A stretch of 64,000 nt of DNA from Brevibacterium ravenspurgense (GCF_001584615.1 NZ_LQQC01000001.1:1-64000), one strand, 5' to 3'. Shown: positions 17,157 through 25,777, numbered from the stretch's first letter. Notes: generated by a model not told the origin, from the letters alone. Translations and numbers: made by a program.

Positions 17157-17336
17157 ATGTGCCGACCAGTCACCTGCCGTGTGTGCAATAAAACGACGTG
17201 GGCCGGATGCGGTGAGCACGTGGCCGATGTCAAAAAGCAGGTGCCGGCCTCGCAGTGGTGCGATGGCAAGCACTCCGACGCAGAAAAAGCGCAGGCCGGT
17301 TCGGGCGGATTCTTCGCGCGCCTGTTCGGTCGCTGA
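17157..17336 (+). CDS. Cys-rich conserved mini-protein
   Basis: This 59-aa protein follows AAAAGGAGAA by 4 nt. It begins MCRPVTCRVCNKTTWAGCGE and has a further Cys in QWCDGKHS. The Cys pattern C-x4-C-x2-C-x7-C, with a CxxC-like knuckle, suggests a zinc or other metal site. The C-terminus is GGFFARLFGR. Short proteins of this MCRxVTC...WAGCGxHV type are widespread in actinobacteria and annotated hypothetical; I know of no demonstrated function. It is divergent from the CsoR-family gene and shares its operator region, so thiol- or metal-responsive expression is plausible. Confidence 0.8.
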   Translation: MCRPVTCRVCNKTTWAGCGEHVADVKKQVPASQWCDGKHSDAEKAQAGSGGFFARLFGR

Positions 17337-17345
17337 TCCCCGGTC

Positions 17346-17401
17346 GGTCGGCTGACTCAGCCGACCTCCACCTCGTCTGCTTTTCGGGGGCACGAGGTGG
17401 A
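17346..17401 (+). terminator. Tandem hairpins after the Cys-rich gene
   Basis: GGTCGGCTG-act-CAGCCGACC (17346-17366) is followed directly by TCCACCTCGT (17367-17376) pairing with ACGAGGTGGA (17392-17401) across a TTTT-containing loop. The second stem uses the ACGAGGTG word found in several other hairpins of this window. Confidence 0.6.
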
Positions 17402-17478
17402 AGGAGAGGGAATAAGGTTCCCGCGCCTTTCGTTCCCAATGCGGCAAGACAACGCGAGACTCTGCATAAGGAGTGTTC

Positions 17479-17757
17479 ATGTCCGACATCACCGCACCCT
17501 TCCTTCCCGAAGCCGGCACAGTGACCATGTTCACCACATCGTGGTGCGGCTACTGTAAGCGTCTTATGCCCCAGCTGAAGCAGCAGGGCATCGAGTTCCG
17601 CGAAGTCAACATCGAAGAGATTGAAAACGGTGCCCAGGTTGTCGAGGCAGCCAATGACGGCAACCAGACCGTACCCACTCTTCTCTACGCGGACGGCACC
17701 ACCCAGACCAACCCGGGAATCGGCGAAGTCAAGAAGAAGCTCGAAAGCCTCGCCTGA
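17479..17757 (+). CDS. Mycoredoxin-type glutaredoxin
   Basis: This 92-aa protein has a single thioredoxin fold with the active site FTTSWCGYCKRLMP (CxxC) and the cis-Pro motif TVPTLLYADG. That matches Mrx1, which reduces mycothiol mixed disulfides in actinobacteria. The ATG at 17479 has AAGGAG 5 nt upstream; an in-frame GTG at 17473 overlaps that site and is less likely. A strong terminator follows. Its position beside a thiol-type CsoR-family regulator fits a redox or thiol-stress theme, but there is no direct evidence of co-regulation. Confidence 0.88.
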   Translation: MSDITAPFLPEAGTVTMFTTSWCGYCKRLMPQLKQQGIEFREVNIEEIENGAQVVEAANDGNQTVPTLLYADGTTQTNPGIGEVKKKLESLA

Positions 17758-17779
17758 GAAGCACCGCTCATACCTCTTT

Positions 17780-17815
17780 GCCGCAGCGACCAGGACCCCT
17801 GGCGCTGCGGCTTTT
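17780..17815 (+). terminator. Intrinsic terminator after mycoredoxin
   Basis: GCCGCAGCG pairs with CGCTGCGGC, with an inner CCAG/CTGG stem, followed by TTTT, 22 nt after the stop codon. Confidence 0.8.
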
Positions 17816-17898
17816 CCGCGCTCTGAGCGTTCCGCGTCGGTCTCAGCAGAGGGTGACGTCCCAGCGGCCGTGTCAGAGGGCCTTAGTACCCTAGGGGC

Positions 17899-20127
17899 AT
17901 GCGCCCGAATGATCGTTCCTCTGGTTCTGCGGACTCCAAACGAGCTTCGTCAGCTGCCGTGCTCGCCCGCCGTTTGGCCATTCCGCTCTTCACGGTCGTC
18001 GGCGCCGCTTTCGGGGCCTGGGCGCTCATGTACACCGGCGCCACGAATCCCATGCTCGTCGGGGACTCTGGTCCGCTGGGCCGCATCGGCCTGCCGATCG
18101 CCGAATTCTTCTTCCAGGCGGCCAGCGTGGTGGTCATCGGCGCCATCATCCTCATGATGCTCATCCTGCCGCGGTCGAAACCGCAGCGCCGTCGCGGTGC
18201 GGGAGCGCGCAGGGCAGAAAAGAAAGCCAAACAGCTCGCGGCGAAAAAAGCTGCGGCCGGCAAGGCATCGGCCACTGGGGAAGCAGCGGCTGCTGCAACA
18301 TTGACTGCTGAGGCCACAGCAGCGTCCGCTTCTGGTGCAGACGCGTTCAAGACTGACCGCAAAGCGGACCGCGACGTCGAACTCGACCCATCGTGGGCGG
18401 CAGCGCTCCTGACAGCGCAGATCGGGTCGATTTTCCTTGTCCTGTCTTCGGTTGCCACCCTGATTCTGCGCTACGTCAACACCGCCGGCACGGCGGCGAC
18501 AAACGCAACGCAGGCCGAATTCTCCGCCCAGCTGGGCGCCTACATCACTCAAATCGACTCGGGCCGACTGTGGTCGCTGGTCGTGGTCACCGCCATCGTC
18601 ATGTCGATGATCCTGTTCGCCACCCGCAGCTTCGCCGGCATTGGCTGGACGGCGCTTCTGACGGTGCTCATCCTGCTGCCGCAGGCGCTCATGGGTCACG
18701 CAGCAGAAGCCAAAGGTCACATTGAAGCCGTCAACAGTCTGGGCCTGCACCTGGTTGCGGTCATGGCGTGGGTCGGCGGACTCGTGGTCCTCGCGCTGAT
18801 CTCACCGACCCTTACGGGACGGCAGGACCTGGGCGAAATCATCAAGCGCTACTCGACGATCGCCCTGTTTTCGATCGTCATCATGGCCTACTCCGGCTTC
18901 GTCAACGCGACACTGCGCGTCAAAGGCCTCGACGACTGGCTGACCCCCTACGGGCAGCTGGTTATCATCAAGGTCGTCTTCACCGTCATCCTCGGCCTGA
19001 TCGGGTTCTGGCACCGCGAACGGATCATCGGTCGGCTTGGCTCGAGCATGCGCGCCGCCGCAGAATTCTGGCGTTTGGTCCTTGCCGAGATCGCCATCTT
19101 CGGTGCGGTTGTCGCCATCGGCATCGTGCTCGCCAGTTCGCAGCCGCCAGTCCCGCAGGAGCTGCGCTCGCAGCCCACCCCCTCGGAAATCCTTTCCGGC
19201 GAACTCCTGCCGCCGGAACCGCTGTGGTACAACTACTTCCTGCAGTGGCGCTTTGACCCGCTGTGGGTGGTCATCGGCGTCGGGGCCTCAGTCCTGTACA
19301 TCATGGGCTACCGCGAACTGAAGAAGCGCGGCGGACAGTGGCCTCTGTGGCGCACCATTTCGTGGGTGGGCGGCATGGCCATGCTCATCTATGTCACGTG
19401 CGGCGGTCCCATGGTATACGGCCGCGTGCTGTTCTCCGGCCACATGATCCAGCACATGCTGATTGTCATGCTCGTGCCCATCCCCATGGTTGTGGGCGCT
19501 CCCATCACGCTGCTCATGCGTGCCATCCACCCCCGCCAAGACGGTTCGCGCGGTGTGCGCGAATGGATCCTCATCCTGGTGCACTCCAAGTACATGCGCT
19601 TCTGGGCCCACCCGATTGTCGCGTCGATCAACTTCTCCGGTTCGCTCATCGTCTTCTACTACAGCGGCATCATGTGGTACGCGCTGAAGTACCACCTGGG
19701 CCATGAACTTATGATCATCCACTTCCTGGCGGCGGGCTATATGTTCGCGCAGGCCATGATCGGCGTGGACCCCGGCGTGAAGCGCTTCCCCCACGCGGTG
19801 CGGTTCGTGGTGCTCCTTGTGACCATGACCTTCCACGCCTTCTTCGGCATTTCGATCATGACCACAGAAGTGCTCATTGAACCCGAGTGGTACGGCAACA
19901 TGGGCCAAACGTGGATCAGCGCCCTTGACGACCAACAGCTGGGCGGCGGAATCGCGTGGGGCATCGGCGAATTCCCCACACTCATCCTGGCGTTCACCGC
20001 CGCGGTCCAATGGTCGAAGGCTTCCGATCGCGAAGCCAAACGAAAAGACCGCGCAGAAGCCCGTTCCGGTGACGCCGAACTGCGCGCCTACAACGAATAC
20101 CTGGCCTCACTGGGCGGCAAACGCTGA
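17899..20127 (+). CDS. CopD - CtaG fusion: copper-resistance/cytochrome oxidase assembly membrane protein
   Basis: The 742-aa protein has two modules. Residues ~20-420 are CopD-like with about eight helices and a cytoplasmic Ala/Lys loop (RRRGAGARRAEKKAKQLAAK). Residues ~430-720 are the caa3-type CtaG domain (FSGHMIQHMLIVMLVPIPMV, HFLAAGYMFAQAMIG, FHAFFGISIM), with His/Met pairs that can bind copper. Such fusions are common in actinobacteria and are thought to import copper and deliver it to cytochrome c oxidase. Its ATG is preceded by AGGGG at 2 nt and a palindromic TACCCTAGGGG, with a TAGTAC -10-like word at 17883, so a short or leaderless mRNA is possible. Confidence 0.9.
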   Translation: MRPNDRSSGSADSKRASSAAVLARRLAIPLFTVVGAAFGAWALMYTGATNPMLVGDSGPLGRIGLPIAEFFFQAASVVVIGAIILMMLILPRSKPQRRRGAGARRAEKKAKQLAAKKAAAGKASATGEAAAAATLTAEATAASASGADAFKTDRKADRDVELDPSWAAALLTAQIGSIFLVLSSVATLILRYVNTAGTAATNATQAEFSAQLGAYITQIDSGRLWSLVVVTAIVMSMILFATRSFAGIGWTALLTVLILLPQALMGHAAEAKGHIEAVNSLGLHLVAVMAWVGGLVVLALISPTLTGRQDLGEIIKRYSTIALFSIVIMAYSGFVNATLRVKGLDDWLTPYGQLVIIKVVFTVILGLIGFWHRERIIGRLGSSMRAAAEFWRLVLAEIAIFGAVVAIGIVLASSQPPVPQELRSQPTPSEILSGELLPPEPLWYNYFLQWRFDPLWVVIGVGASVLYIMGYRELKKRGGQWPLWRTISWVGGMAMLIYVTCGGPMVYGRVLFSGHMIQHMLIVMLVPIPMVVGAPITLLMRAIHPRQDGSRGVREWILILVHSKYMRFWAHPIVASINFSGSLIVFYYSGIMWYALKYHLGHELMIIHFLAAGYMFAQAMIGVDPGVKRFPHAVRFVVLLVTMTFHAFFGISIMTTEVLIEPEWYGNMGQTWISALDDQQLGGGIAWGIGEFPTLILAFTAAVQWSKASDREAKRKDRAEARSGDAELRAYNEYLASLGGKR

Positions 20128-20135
20128 ATCTCGTC

Positions 20136-20158
20136 CCCCTGTGCGTCCCGGCACAGGG
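20136..20158 (+). terminator. Hairpin after copD-ctaG
   Basis: CCCTGTGC-gtccc-GGCACAGGG forms a stable stem 9 nt after the stop, with a TTTTTT run at 20169-20174. Confidence 0.6.
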
Positions 20159-20221
20159 TGAGTGCGCATTTTTTCATTGCCGAATGGCGGTACGAAGGCC
20201 CTTTGCGGCTCAGTGTGCGCT

Positions 20222-20250
20222 TATAGTGGGTCATCTCACAATTGCGTGAG
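20222..20250 (+). promoter_or_regulatory. Putative promoter/operator of the MHS transporter gene
   Basis: A TATAGT -10-like word (20222-20227) is followed by the inverted repeat CTCAC-aattgc-GTGAG (20235-20250), about 80 nt before the start codon. This is where a repressor could occlude RNA polymerase. No good -35 is visible. Confidence 0.35.
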
Positions 20251-20327
20251 CGCTGCTGCCCGCGCCGCCGCGGCAGTCGACAGACCCGCGCGTTGAGTCG
20301 CACGCACTATGAGGCAAAGGAGCCGAA

Positions 20328-21665
20328 ATGGCAATGGACGTTCAGGAGCGTCGCGGCCTGCAGAAGGTCGTCGCCGCCTCGATGGCCGGAACGGTCGTCG
20401 AATGGTATGAATTCTTCCTCTACGGGTCAGCTGCGACCCTGGTGTTCAACCACATCCTCTTCCCGCCGTCAGACAACCCGCTCACCCCGATTCTCGCGGC
20501 GTTCGTCACCTACGCGGTCGGCTTCATCGCCCGCCCCGTCGGCGGCATTGTGTTCGGCCACTTCGGCGACAAGCTCGGCCGTAAGAAGCTGCTGCAGCTG
20601 TCGATCATCCTTGTGGGTGTTTCCACCTTCCTCATGGGCTGCCTGCCCACATACCAGGCGATCGGCATCATGGCGCCGATCCTGCTGGTGCTCCTGCGCT
20701 TTGTGCAGGGCTTCGCAGTCGGCGGCGAATGGGGTGGCGCTGTGCTTCTGGTTGCAGAGCACTCACCGAAAGAATCCCGCGGTTTCTGGGCCTCCTGGCC
20801 GCAGGCCGGTGTGCCCCTGGGCAACCTGCTGGCCACCGCCGTCCTGTGGGTCCTGTCCACCACCCTCGATGACGCGCACTTCATGTCCTGGGGCTGGAGG
20901 ATCGGCTTCTGGCTGTCGGCTGTCATCGTGCTCATCGGCTGGTACATCCGCACGCAGGTCTCTGACGCCCCGATCTTCAACGAAACCAAGGACGCCATTG
21001 ACGACGGCGCGGCCGAATACGGTGTGTTTTCGGTTCTGAAGAAGTACCCGCGCGGCGTCCTCTGCGCTATGGGTCTGCGCCTGATTGAGAACATCCACTA
21101 CTACCTGGTGGTGACGTTCACGATCACGTACCTGTCGGTCGAAGTGAACATCAAGTCCAGCGAAATCCTCGGCCTTCTGCTGGGTGCCCACGCCATCCAC
21201 GCCTGCCTCGTGCCGCTGGTCGGAAAGATCACCGATATCATCGGACGCAAACCGCCCTACCTGGTGGGAATTCTGCTTGCCGCATCCTGGGGCTTCTTCG
21301 CCTACAACCTGTACTCGACGGGCGAGCCGTTCAACATCTTCATCGCGATGCTTGCAGGCCTGGTGTTCCACGCCCTCATGTACGCGCCGCAGCCGGCGAT
21401 CATGTCCGAAATGTTCCCCACCCGCATGCGCAACTCCGGTGTTTCGTTCGGCTACCAGGTCACGGCCATCGTCGCCGGGTCCTTCGCCCCGATCATCGCT
21501 GTGTTCCTGCTGGACAAGTTCAATTCGGCCATCCCGATTGCGATCTACGCCGCAATCGCCGCGGTCATTTCGCTCATCGCCCTGGCGTTCACCAAGGAAA
21601 CGCGCGGCATCGACTTCGCGGACATCGACCGCGCCGACGCCGAACGCTTCGGTGTGAAGCTCTGA
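20328..21665 (+). CDS. MFS transporter, metabolite:H+ symporter (MHS) family
   Basis: This 445-aa, 12-helix transporter has the MHS signatures TVVEWYEFFLYGSAA at the first helix, GHFGDKLGRKK in the loop after helix 2 (A-motif), RFVQGFAVGGEWGGAVLL in helix 4 and FPTRMRNSGVSFGYQ before helix 10. MHS members import dicarboxylates, proline, shikimate or related acids with protons. It is followed 88 nt later by a 3-hydroxybutyrate dehydrogenase gene, so a hydroxy-acid or ketone-body substrate is a reasonable guess. AAGGAG lies 5 nt before the ATG. Confidence 0.88.
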   Translation: MAMDVQERRGLQKVVAASMAGTVVEWYEFFLYGSAATLVFNHILFPPSDNPLTPILAAFVTYAVGFIARPVGGIVFGHFGDKLGRKKLLQLSIILVGVSTFLMGCLPTYQAIGIMAPILLVLLRFVQGFAVGGEWGGAVLLVAEHSPKESRGFWASWPQAGVPLGNLLATAVLWVLSTTLDDAHFMSWGWRIGFWLSAVIVLIGWYIRTQVSDAPIFNETKDAIDDGAAEYGVFSVLKKYPRGVLCAMGLRLIENIHYYLVVTFTITYLSVEVNIKSSEILGLLLGAHAIHACLVPLVGKITDIIGRKPPYLVGILLAASWGFFAYNLYSTGEPFNIFIAMLAGLVFHALMYAPQPAIMSEMFPTRMRNSGVSFGYQVTAIVAGSFAPIIAVFLLDKFNSAIPIAIYAAIAAVISLIALAFTKETRGIDFADIDRADAERFGVKL

Positions 21666-21753
21666 CCAAACCGCGCATTTGCGCATAGGCGGGCGCCGCT
21701 CGTCTTATCCGCGGCACTCAAGCACCGATTCCCTAAAGCAGGAGGACAACACG

Positions 21754-22506
21754 ATGGCAGAAGGTCGACTGAACGGACGAAACGCCCTTGTGACGGGAGG
21801 CGCTTCCGGCCTGGGCCAGGCGATCGCGGAAGCGTTCGCCGCTGAGGGTGCGACCGTCACGGTGGCCGACATCAACGGCGATGCTGCGAAGGACATTGCC
21901 GAGAAGATCGGCGGGAAGCACTGGCAGGTGGACCTCGCGGATACAGAAGCGCTTGATGAGCTCAGCCTGAACTACGACATTCTGGTCAACAACGCCGGCA
22001 TCCAGCACATCGAAGCGCTTGAAGACTTCCCGCTGGACAAGTGGCAGCTGATCAACAAGCTCATGCTCGAAGCGCCGTTTGTCCTGACAAAAGCGGTTCT
22101 GCCGGGCATGTACGAACGCGGTTTTGGCCGGATCATCAACATGTCGAGTGTGCACGGGCTGCGCGCATCGGCCTACAAGTCCGCCTATGTTGCGGCTAAG
22201 CACGGGCTCATGGGGCTCACCAAGACCACCGCGCTGGAAGGCGGGCCGAAGGGCGTAACAGCCAACGCCATCAACCCCGGCTACGTCATGACTCCGCTGG
22301 TGGAAAAGCAGATTGCCGACCAGGCCCGCACTCGCGGGATCTCCGAAGACAGTGTGCTCGAGGAGGTCTTCCTGGGCCATTCGGCTGTGCCTCGTCTGCC
22401 CGAAGCTGACGAGGTGGCGCAGCTGGCCGTATTCCTGGCCTCTGATGCCGCGGGTGTCATCACGGGATCGGCACACTCGATTGACGGCGGATGGTCGGCG
22501 GCATGA
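21754..22506 (+). CDS. 3-hydroxybutyrate dehydrogenase (SDR family)
   Basis: This 250-aa short-chain dehydrogenase has TGGASGLGQAIA (NAD-binding glycine motif), NNAGIQH, the catalytic Ser in NMSSVHGL and the YxxxK in SAYVAAKHGLMG. NAINPGYVMTPLVEKQI is typical of bacterial D-3-hydroxybutyrate dehydrogenases. The enzyme oxidises 3-hydroxybutyrate to acetoacetate. The start at 21754 is chosen over an upstream open frame because AGGAGGA precedes it by 9 nt and the protein then begins MAEGRLNGRNALVTGG. It probably shares a transcript with the MHS transporter and overlaps the next small gene by ATGA. Confidence 0.88.
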   Translation: MAEGRLNGRNALVTGGASGLGQAIAEAFAAEGATVTVADINGDAAKDIAEKIGGKHWQVDLADTEALDELSLNYDILVNNAGIQHIEALEDFPLDKWQLINKLMLEAPFVLTKAVLPGMYERGFGRIINMSSVHGLRASAYKSAYVAAKHGLMGLTKTTALEGGPKGVTANAINPGYVMTPLVEKQIADQARTRGISEDSVLEEVFLGHSAVPRLPEADEVAQLAVFLASDAAGVITGSAHSIDGGWSAA

Positions 22507-22793
22507 GTGCTGGGTCTGGTGGTGCGGGCGAGCGTGGACCTGGTGAGAGCGGAGCTGCTGGGCGCATGCCGGGCAGCCGCACCGGCACTCGAAAAATCCT
22601 ACGCTGGGTGAGCATTGCGGCACTTACCGCCGTGGTGCTCGCGCTGCTTCTGTTCACGGTCGCCGGTTCGTCGCAGTCGGGAGTGTTCTTCTTCGCGCTC
22701 ATCTGTGCGGCGGCTGCCGGTGTCCTCACCATCTGGGCGGTTATCGGCTGGGTGTTTGAGTTCCTCGACAGGAAGCGTGCGTCAGGCCAGTGA
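22503..22793 (+). CDS. Small two-helix membrane protein
   Basis: The 96-aa product starts at an ATG overlapping the previous stop (ATGA). It has a Gly/Ser/Arg-rich N-terminus (~30 aa) and two membrane helices (ILRWVSIAALTAVVLALLLF and VFFFALICAAAAGVLTIWAV) followed by a short charged tail. No family is recognised. Overlap and co-orientation suggest it is co-translated with the dehydrogenase. Confidence 0.6.
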   Translation: MSAGSGGAGERGPGESGAAGRMPGSRTGTRKILRWVSIAALTAVVLALLLFTVAGSSQSGVFFFALICAAAAGVLTIWAVIGWVFEFLDRKRASGQ

Positions 22794-22857
22794 GCAGGGG
22801 TGCTGAGCGCCGCGCGTGCTCAGGCCAGGGGCTGACAGTCCGCCGTCACGCCTGCAG

Positions 22858-23727
22858 TCATTCACCGTCCGGCACCGTCAGGGCGCGCACAACGGCCTGC
22901 ACGGCAGTGCGCCGCAGTGCTTCGGGCCTGACAACAGCCCAGTAGTGCACGGGCAGCGAAAAATCGGGGATCACCCTGGTGAGCCCCTCGCCGGCAAAGG
23001 TCGGCAGAAGAGCCACACCGACACCTCGGCGGCAGGACTGGACGTGAGCCAATGCCGAGTTCGAATAGAAGTGCCCGGCCGGTTCTGGCAGCACGTTCCA
23101 CGCGCTTTCCAAGCTGGCCACGCCCAGGGAGTGCTCGGCGTAGTAGATCAGCCGATGCGCCCGCAGATCCTCCGTGGTCTGCGGTGCCTGTGCAGTGGAC
23201 AAATAGCTTTCAGAAGCGTAGAAGCCCAGCTCATAGGGCCTCAGGTGGTGGACCGTGGCGTTGGAAACATCCGGTTTTTCCACCACGATCTCAACGTCAA
23301 AACCTGACCTGTGCTGGCGTGCCCGCTGCGTGGAAGTGGTCATCTCAATGTTGAGGCGCTTGTGTTCAGCCTGCAGCTGAGCCAGAGCATCAACCGCATA
23401 GAACATGGCAAAAGCCTCGGGGCAGGCAATGCGCACGTTCCCGTACATCGAGGTGTCCGGCGCATCGGCCTGAATTGAGCCGAGAGCCTTCTCGATCATT
23501 TCAGCACCCGGCATCAGCCTGCGGCCGGCCGCACTGAGCTCCCAGCCGTCGGGTGTGGCCGTCAGAAGAGTTTCGCCGATCGCCTTTTCGAGGTTCGCTA
23601 TGCGCCGCGACACCGTCGTGTGCGTCACCCCCATGCTCGCGGCCGCCGCCGTGTACTTGCCCAGACGAGAAACGGCCAGCAGGGCAAGCAGATCATCCGG
23701 AGACACCGGGGGACGGGAGACGTTCAT
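22858..23727 (-). CDS. LysR-family transcriptional regulator
   Basis: The 289-aa protein has an N-terminal winged helix-turn-helix (LLALLAVSRLGKYTAAAASM, then THTTVSRRIANLEKAIGETL) and a LysR substrate-binding domain (~90-285) with PSLP-like and GVGVALLPTFAGEGL motifs. It is divergent from the 3-hydroxyisobutyrate dehydrogenase gene across a 212-bp gap, the usual arrangement for a LysR activator and its target. The upstream bdh/MHS pair is a second candidate. No effector is predictable. Confidence 0.9.
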   Translation of the reverse strand: MNVSRPPVSPDDLLALLAVSRLGKYTAAAASMGVTHTTVSRRIANLEKAIGETLLTATPDGWELSAAGRRLMPGAEMIEKALGSIQADAPDTSMYGNVRIACPEAFAMFYAVDALAQLQAEHKRLNIEMTTSTQRARQHRSGFDVEIVVEKPDVSNATVHHLRPYELGFYASESYLSTAQAPQTTEDLRAHRLIYYAEHSLGVASLESAWNVLPEPAGHFYSNSALAHVQSCRRGVGVALLPTFAGEGLTRVIPDFSLPVHYWAVVRPEALRRTAVQAVVRALTVPDGE

Positions 23728-23750
23728 GGTGCCAGTCTACTGAGCCGAAT

Positions 23751-23764
23751 GTGCGCTGACGCAC
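23751..23764. promoter_or_regulatory. Candidate LysR binding site
   Basis: The inverted repeat GTGCG-ctga-CGCAC lies 24 nt upstream of the LysR start in the divergent intergenic region. A further GTGCGC follows at 23772. It is weaker than a classic T-N11-A box and is offered as a candidate only. Confidence 0.3.
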
Positions 23765-23939
23765 TCCCGCGGTGCGCAAGTGCCGTCCGAAAACAGGGCC
23801 GAACAGTGTGATCTGCGCAATGCCCGGCGTTATGCTGAACATGAATTTCAGCCGCTTAGCAGCGCACCGCGAGTGCAGAAGCACAGCCGGTGCAGACAGT
23901 CGGGCGGCAGTGTGCACTCACCATTTGCAAGGAGGCATG

Positions 23940-24854
23940 ATGGCAATCATCGGTTGGGTAGGTCTGGGCAACATGGGACGCCCCATGGCAGCAAACCTCG
24001 TCAAGGCAGGCCACACAGTTCAGGGATTCGACGTTGTCGAAGCCGCAGTCACCGCTGCAGCAGAAGACGGCATCACCCCGGCGAAGTCAATTGAAGAGGC
24101 CGTAAACGGCGCCGAAATCGTGTTCACCATGCTTCCCAAGGGCGAACACGCCCGCTCGGTCTACCTCACCGACGGCGGTGTGCTCGAAGTTGCATCGAAG
24201 GACACCATCCTCGTGGACTCGTCCACCATCGACTTCGACACCGCCCGCGCCCTGCACGACGCGGCACGCGAAGCCGGCTACGTCTTCCTCGACGCTCCCG
24301 TTTCCGGTGGTGTGACCGGCGCGGCCGCAGGCACCCTGACCTTCATGGTCGGCGCTGAAGACGAAGACTTCGAAGCAGCCAAGAAGTACATCGAGCCCAT
24401 GGCCGGCAACATCTTCCACGCCGGTGGCGACGCCGCCGGTCAGGCCGCCAAGATCGTCAACAACATGATGCTGGCCATCAGCGCCCAGGGTGTTGCCGAA
24501 GGTGCTGTGCTCGCTGATCGCTTCGGTCTTTCGCACGAAACGTTCCTCAACATCGCCAAGGTGTCTTCCGGTGACTCGTGGCCGCTGCGCACCTGGTACC
24601 CCGTGCCCGGTGTTGTCGACACCGCGGCAGCCAACAACGGCTTCAAGCCCGGCTTTGCAGTGTCGCTCATGCGCAAGGACCTCGGTCTGGCGCTCGCCGG
24701 CGGCGAAACCCAGGGTGTCCCGCTCGATGCCGCACAGCTCGTTGCCGACAAGCTCGACAAGCTCATCGACGAAGGCTGGGAACTGGCCGACACCATGGCT
24801 CTGATCCGCAACATCGACCCCGAAGCTGAAGGTCTCCCGAAGAACTTCAGCTGA
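23940..24854 (+). CDS. mmsB: 3-hydroxyisobutyrate dehydrogenase (beta-hydroxyacid dehydrogenase family)
   Basis: This 304-aa enzyme of the HIBADH family has the Rossmann GLGNMGRPMAANLVKAGH motif, the substrate-binding DAPVSGGVTGAAAGTL motif and the catalytic Lys in GQAAKIVNNMML, all characteristic of valine catabolism MmsB. It oxidises 3-hydroxyisobutyrate to methylmalonate semialdehyde; tartronate semialdehyde reductase is the close alternative. The start at 23940 is chosen because AAGGAGG ends 4 nt before it (ATG at 23937 would be too close). A strong hairpin follows. It is divergent from the LysR gene. Confidence 0.85.
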   Translation: MAIIGWVGLGNMGRPMAANLVKAGHTVQGFDVVEAAVTAAAEDGITPAKSIEEAVNGAEIVFTMLPKGEHARSVYLTDGGVLEVASKDTILVDSSTIDFDTARALHDAAREAGYVFLDAPVSGGVTGAAAGTLTFMVGAEDEDFEAAKKYIEPMAGNIFHAGGDAAGQAAKIVNNMMLAISAQGVAEGAVLADRFGLSHETFLNIAKVSSGDSWPLRTWYPVPGVVDTAAANNGFKPGFAVSLMRKDLGLALAGGETQGVPLDAAQLVADKLDKLIDEGWELADTMALIRNIDPEAEGLPKNFS

Positions 24855-24876
24855 CGGGCCCTCACCAGACCCACTG

Positions 24877-24919
24877 ACGAGGTGGAGGTCGGCACAGTGC
24901 CGACCTCCACCTCGTGTTT
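24877..24919 (+). terminator. Intrinsic terminator after mmsB
   Basis: A perfect 17-bp stem ACGAGGTGGAGGTCGGC / GCCGACCTCCACCTCGT with loop ACAGT is followed by GTTTT. It contains the ACGAGGTG word. Confidence 0.9.
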
Positions 24920-25009
24920 TGGGGCAGGGGAGTGGGGCGCGGCCCGGCGGGGTAAGCACAGCCCCGGCTACCCTTAGGGAAGCTGTGTTTTTCTAGGCGA
25001 GGAGTGCCC

Positions 25010-25777
25010 GTGACGAATGCTGATGAGCCGATTCTGACCGATGCTGAGCGCGACGAGATCCGCGCCAAGCTGGACGATGTTGCCCAGCGTGCCGAGGCCG
25101 CCGCGAAAGCAGCGGGACGAGGCTACGGCGGCGGCAATCCGGAGGCTGCGGCCGAGGACGTCAAAGTGCTCCTGGCAGTCAAAACGCAGCCGGTCCAGAA
25201 GATCCGCACGGCCATTGAGCACGGCTACCGGCTGATCGGTGAAAACCGGCAGCAGGAACTCACCGCCAAAGCCGAAGGGCTGGTCGACCTCAACCCGGTC
25301 GCGCACCTCATTGGGCCGCTGCAGCGCAACAAGGTCAACCACACGCTTGCCGTCGAATCGTGCACGTGTATTGAGTCCATTGACAACATGCGCCTGGCCC
25401 AGCGGATCGACAACCGGCTGGAGCTGCTGGAACGCGACAGCCTCGACATCTTCATCCAGGTCAACACCTCACGCGAAGACAGCAAATTCGGTGTCGCCCC
25501 AGAAGAGGCCGAACAGCTGATCGAAGAAGTGCGCGGGCTTGAGCGCCTGCGGATCCGCGGGCTCATGACCATCGGACTGCCCGGATCAACGGTCGACGAA
25601 ATCCGGCCCTCCTACGCTGACCTGCGCGAACTGTCGCAGCGCCTGCGCGACAGCGGAGTCCTGCCCACCGATGCGGTTGAACTGTCGATGGGCATGTCCG
25701 CTGACTTTGAACTCGCGATTGAAGAAGGCGCCACGATTGTGCGCGTCGGCTCGAGCGTTTTCGGCGCTCGCGACTGA
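25010..25777 (+). CDS. YggS-family pyridoxal 5'-phosphate homeostasis protein
   Basis: This 255-aa alanine-racemase-fold protein binds PLP through the Lys in LLAVKTQPVQ. Other family marks are GYRLIGENRQQEL, HLIGPLQRNKVN, FIQVNTSREDSKFGV, GLMTIGLPGS and LSMGMSADFELAIEEGATIVRVGSSVFG. YggS/PLPBP proteins maintain vitamin B6 balance and have no known catalytic activity. The GTG at 25010 has GAGGAG 5 nt upstream; another GTG at 25004 overlaps that site. It is a single gene, ended by the hairpin at 25831. Confidence 0.9.
   Translation: MTNADEPILTDAERDEIRAKLDDVAQRAEAAAKAAGRGYGGGNPEAAAEDVKVLLAVKTQPVQKIRTAIEHGYRLIGENRQQELTAKAEGLVDLNPVAHLIGPLQRNKVNHTLAVESCTCIESIDNMRLAQRIDNRLELLERDSLDIFIQVNTSREDSKFGVAPEEAEQLIEEVRGLERLRIRGLMTIGLPGSTVDEIRPSYADLRELSQRLRDSGVLPTDAVELSMGMSADFELAIEEGATIVRVGSSVFGARD

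Noticed and set aside
20328-22506. Assignment of the MHS transporter as the shikimate or proline importer
   Set aside because: MHS substrate cannot be read from sequence; neighbouring 3-hydroxybutyrate dehydrogenase gives only a contextual hint.
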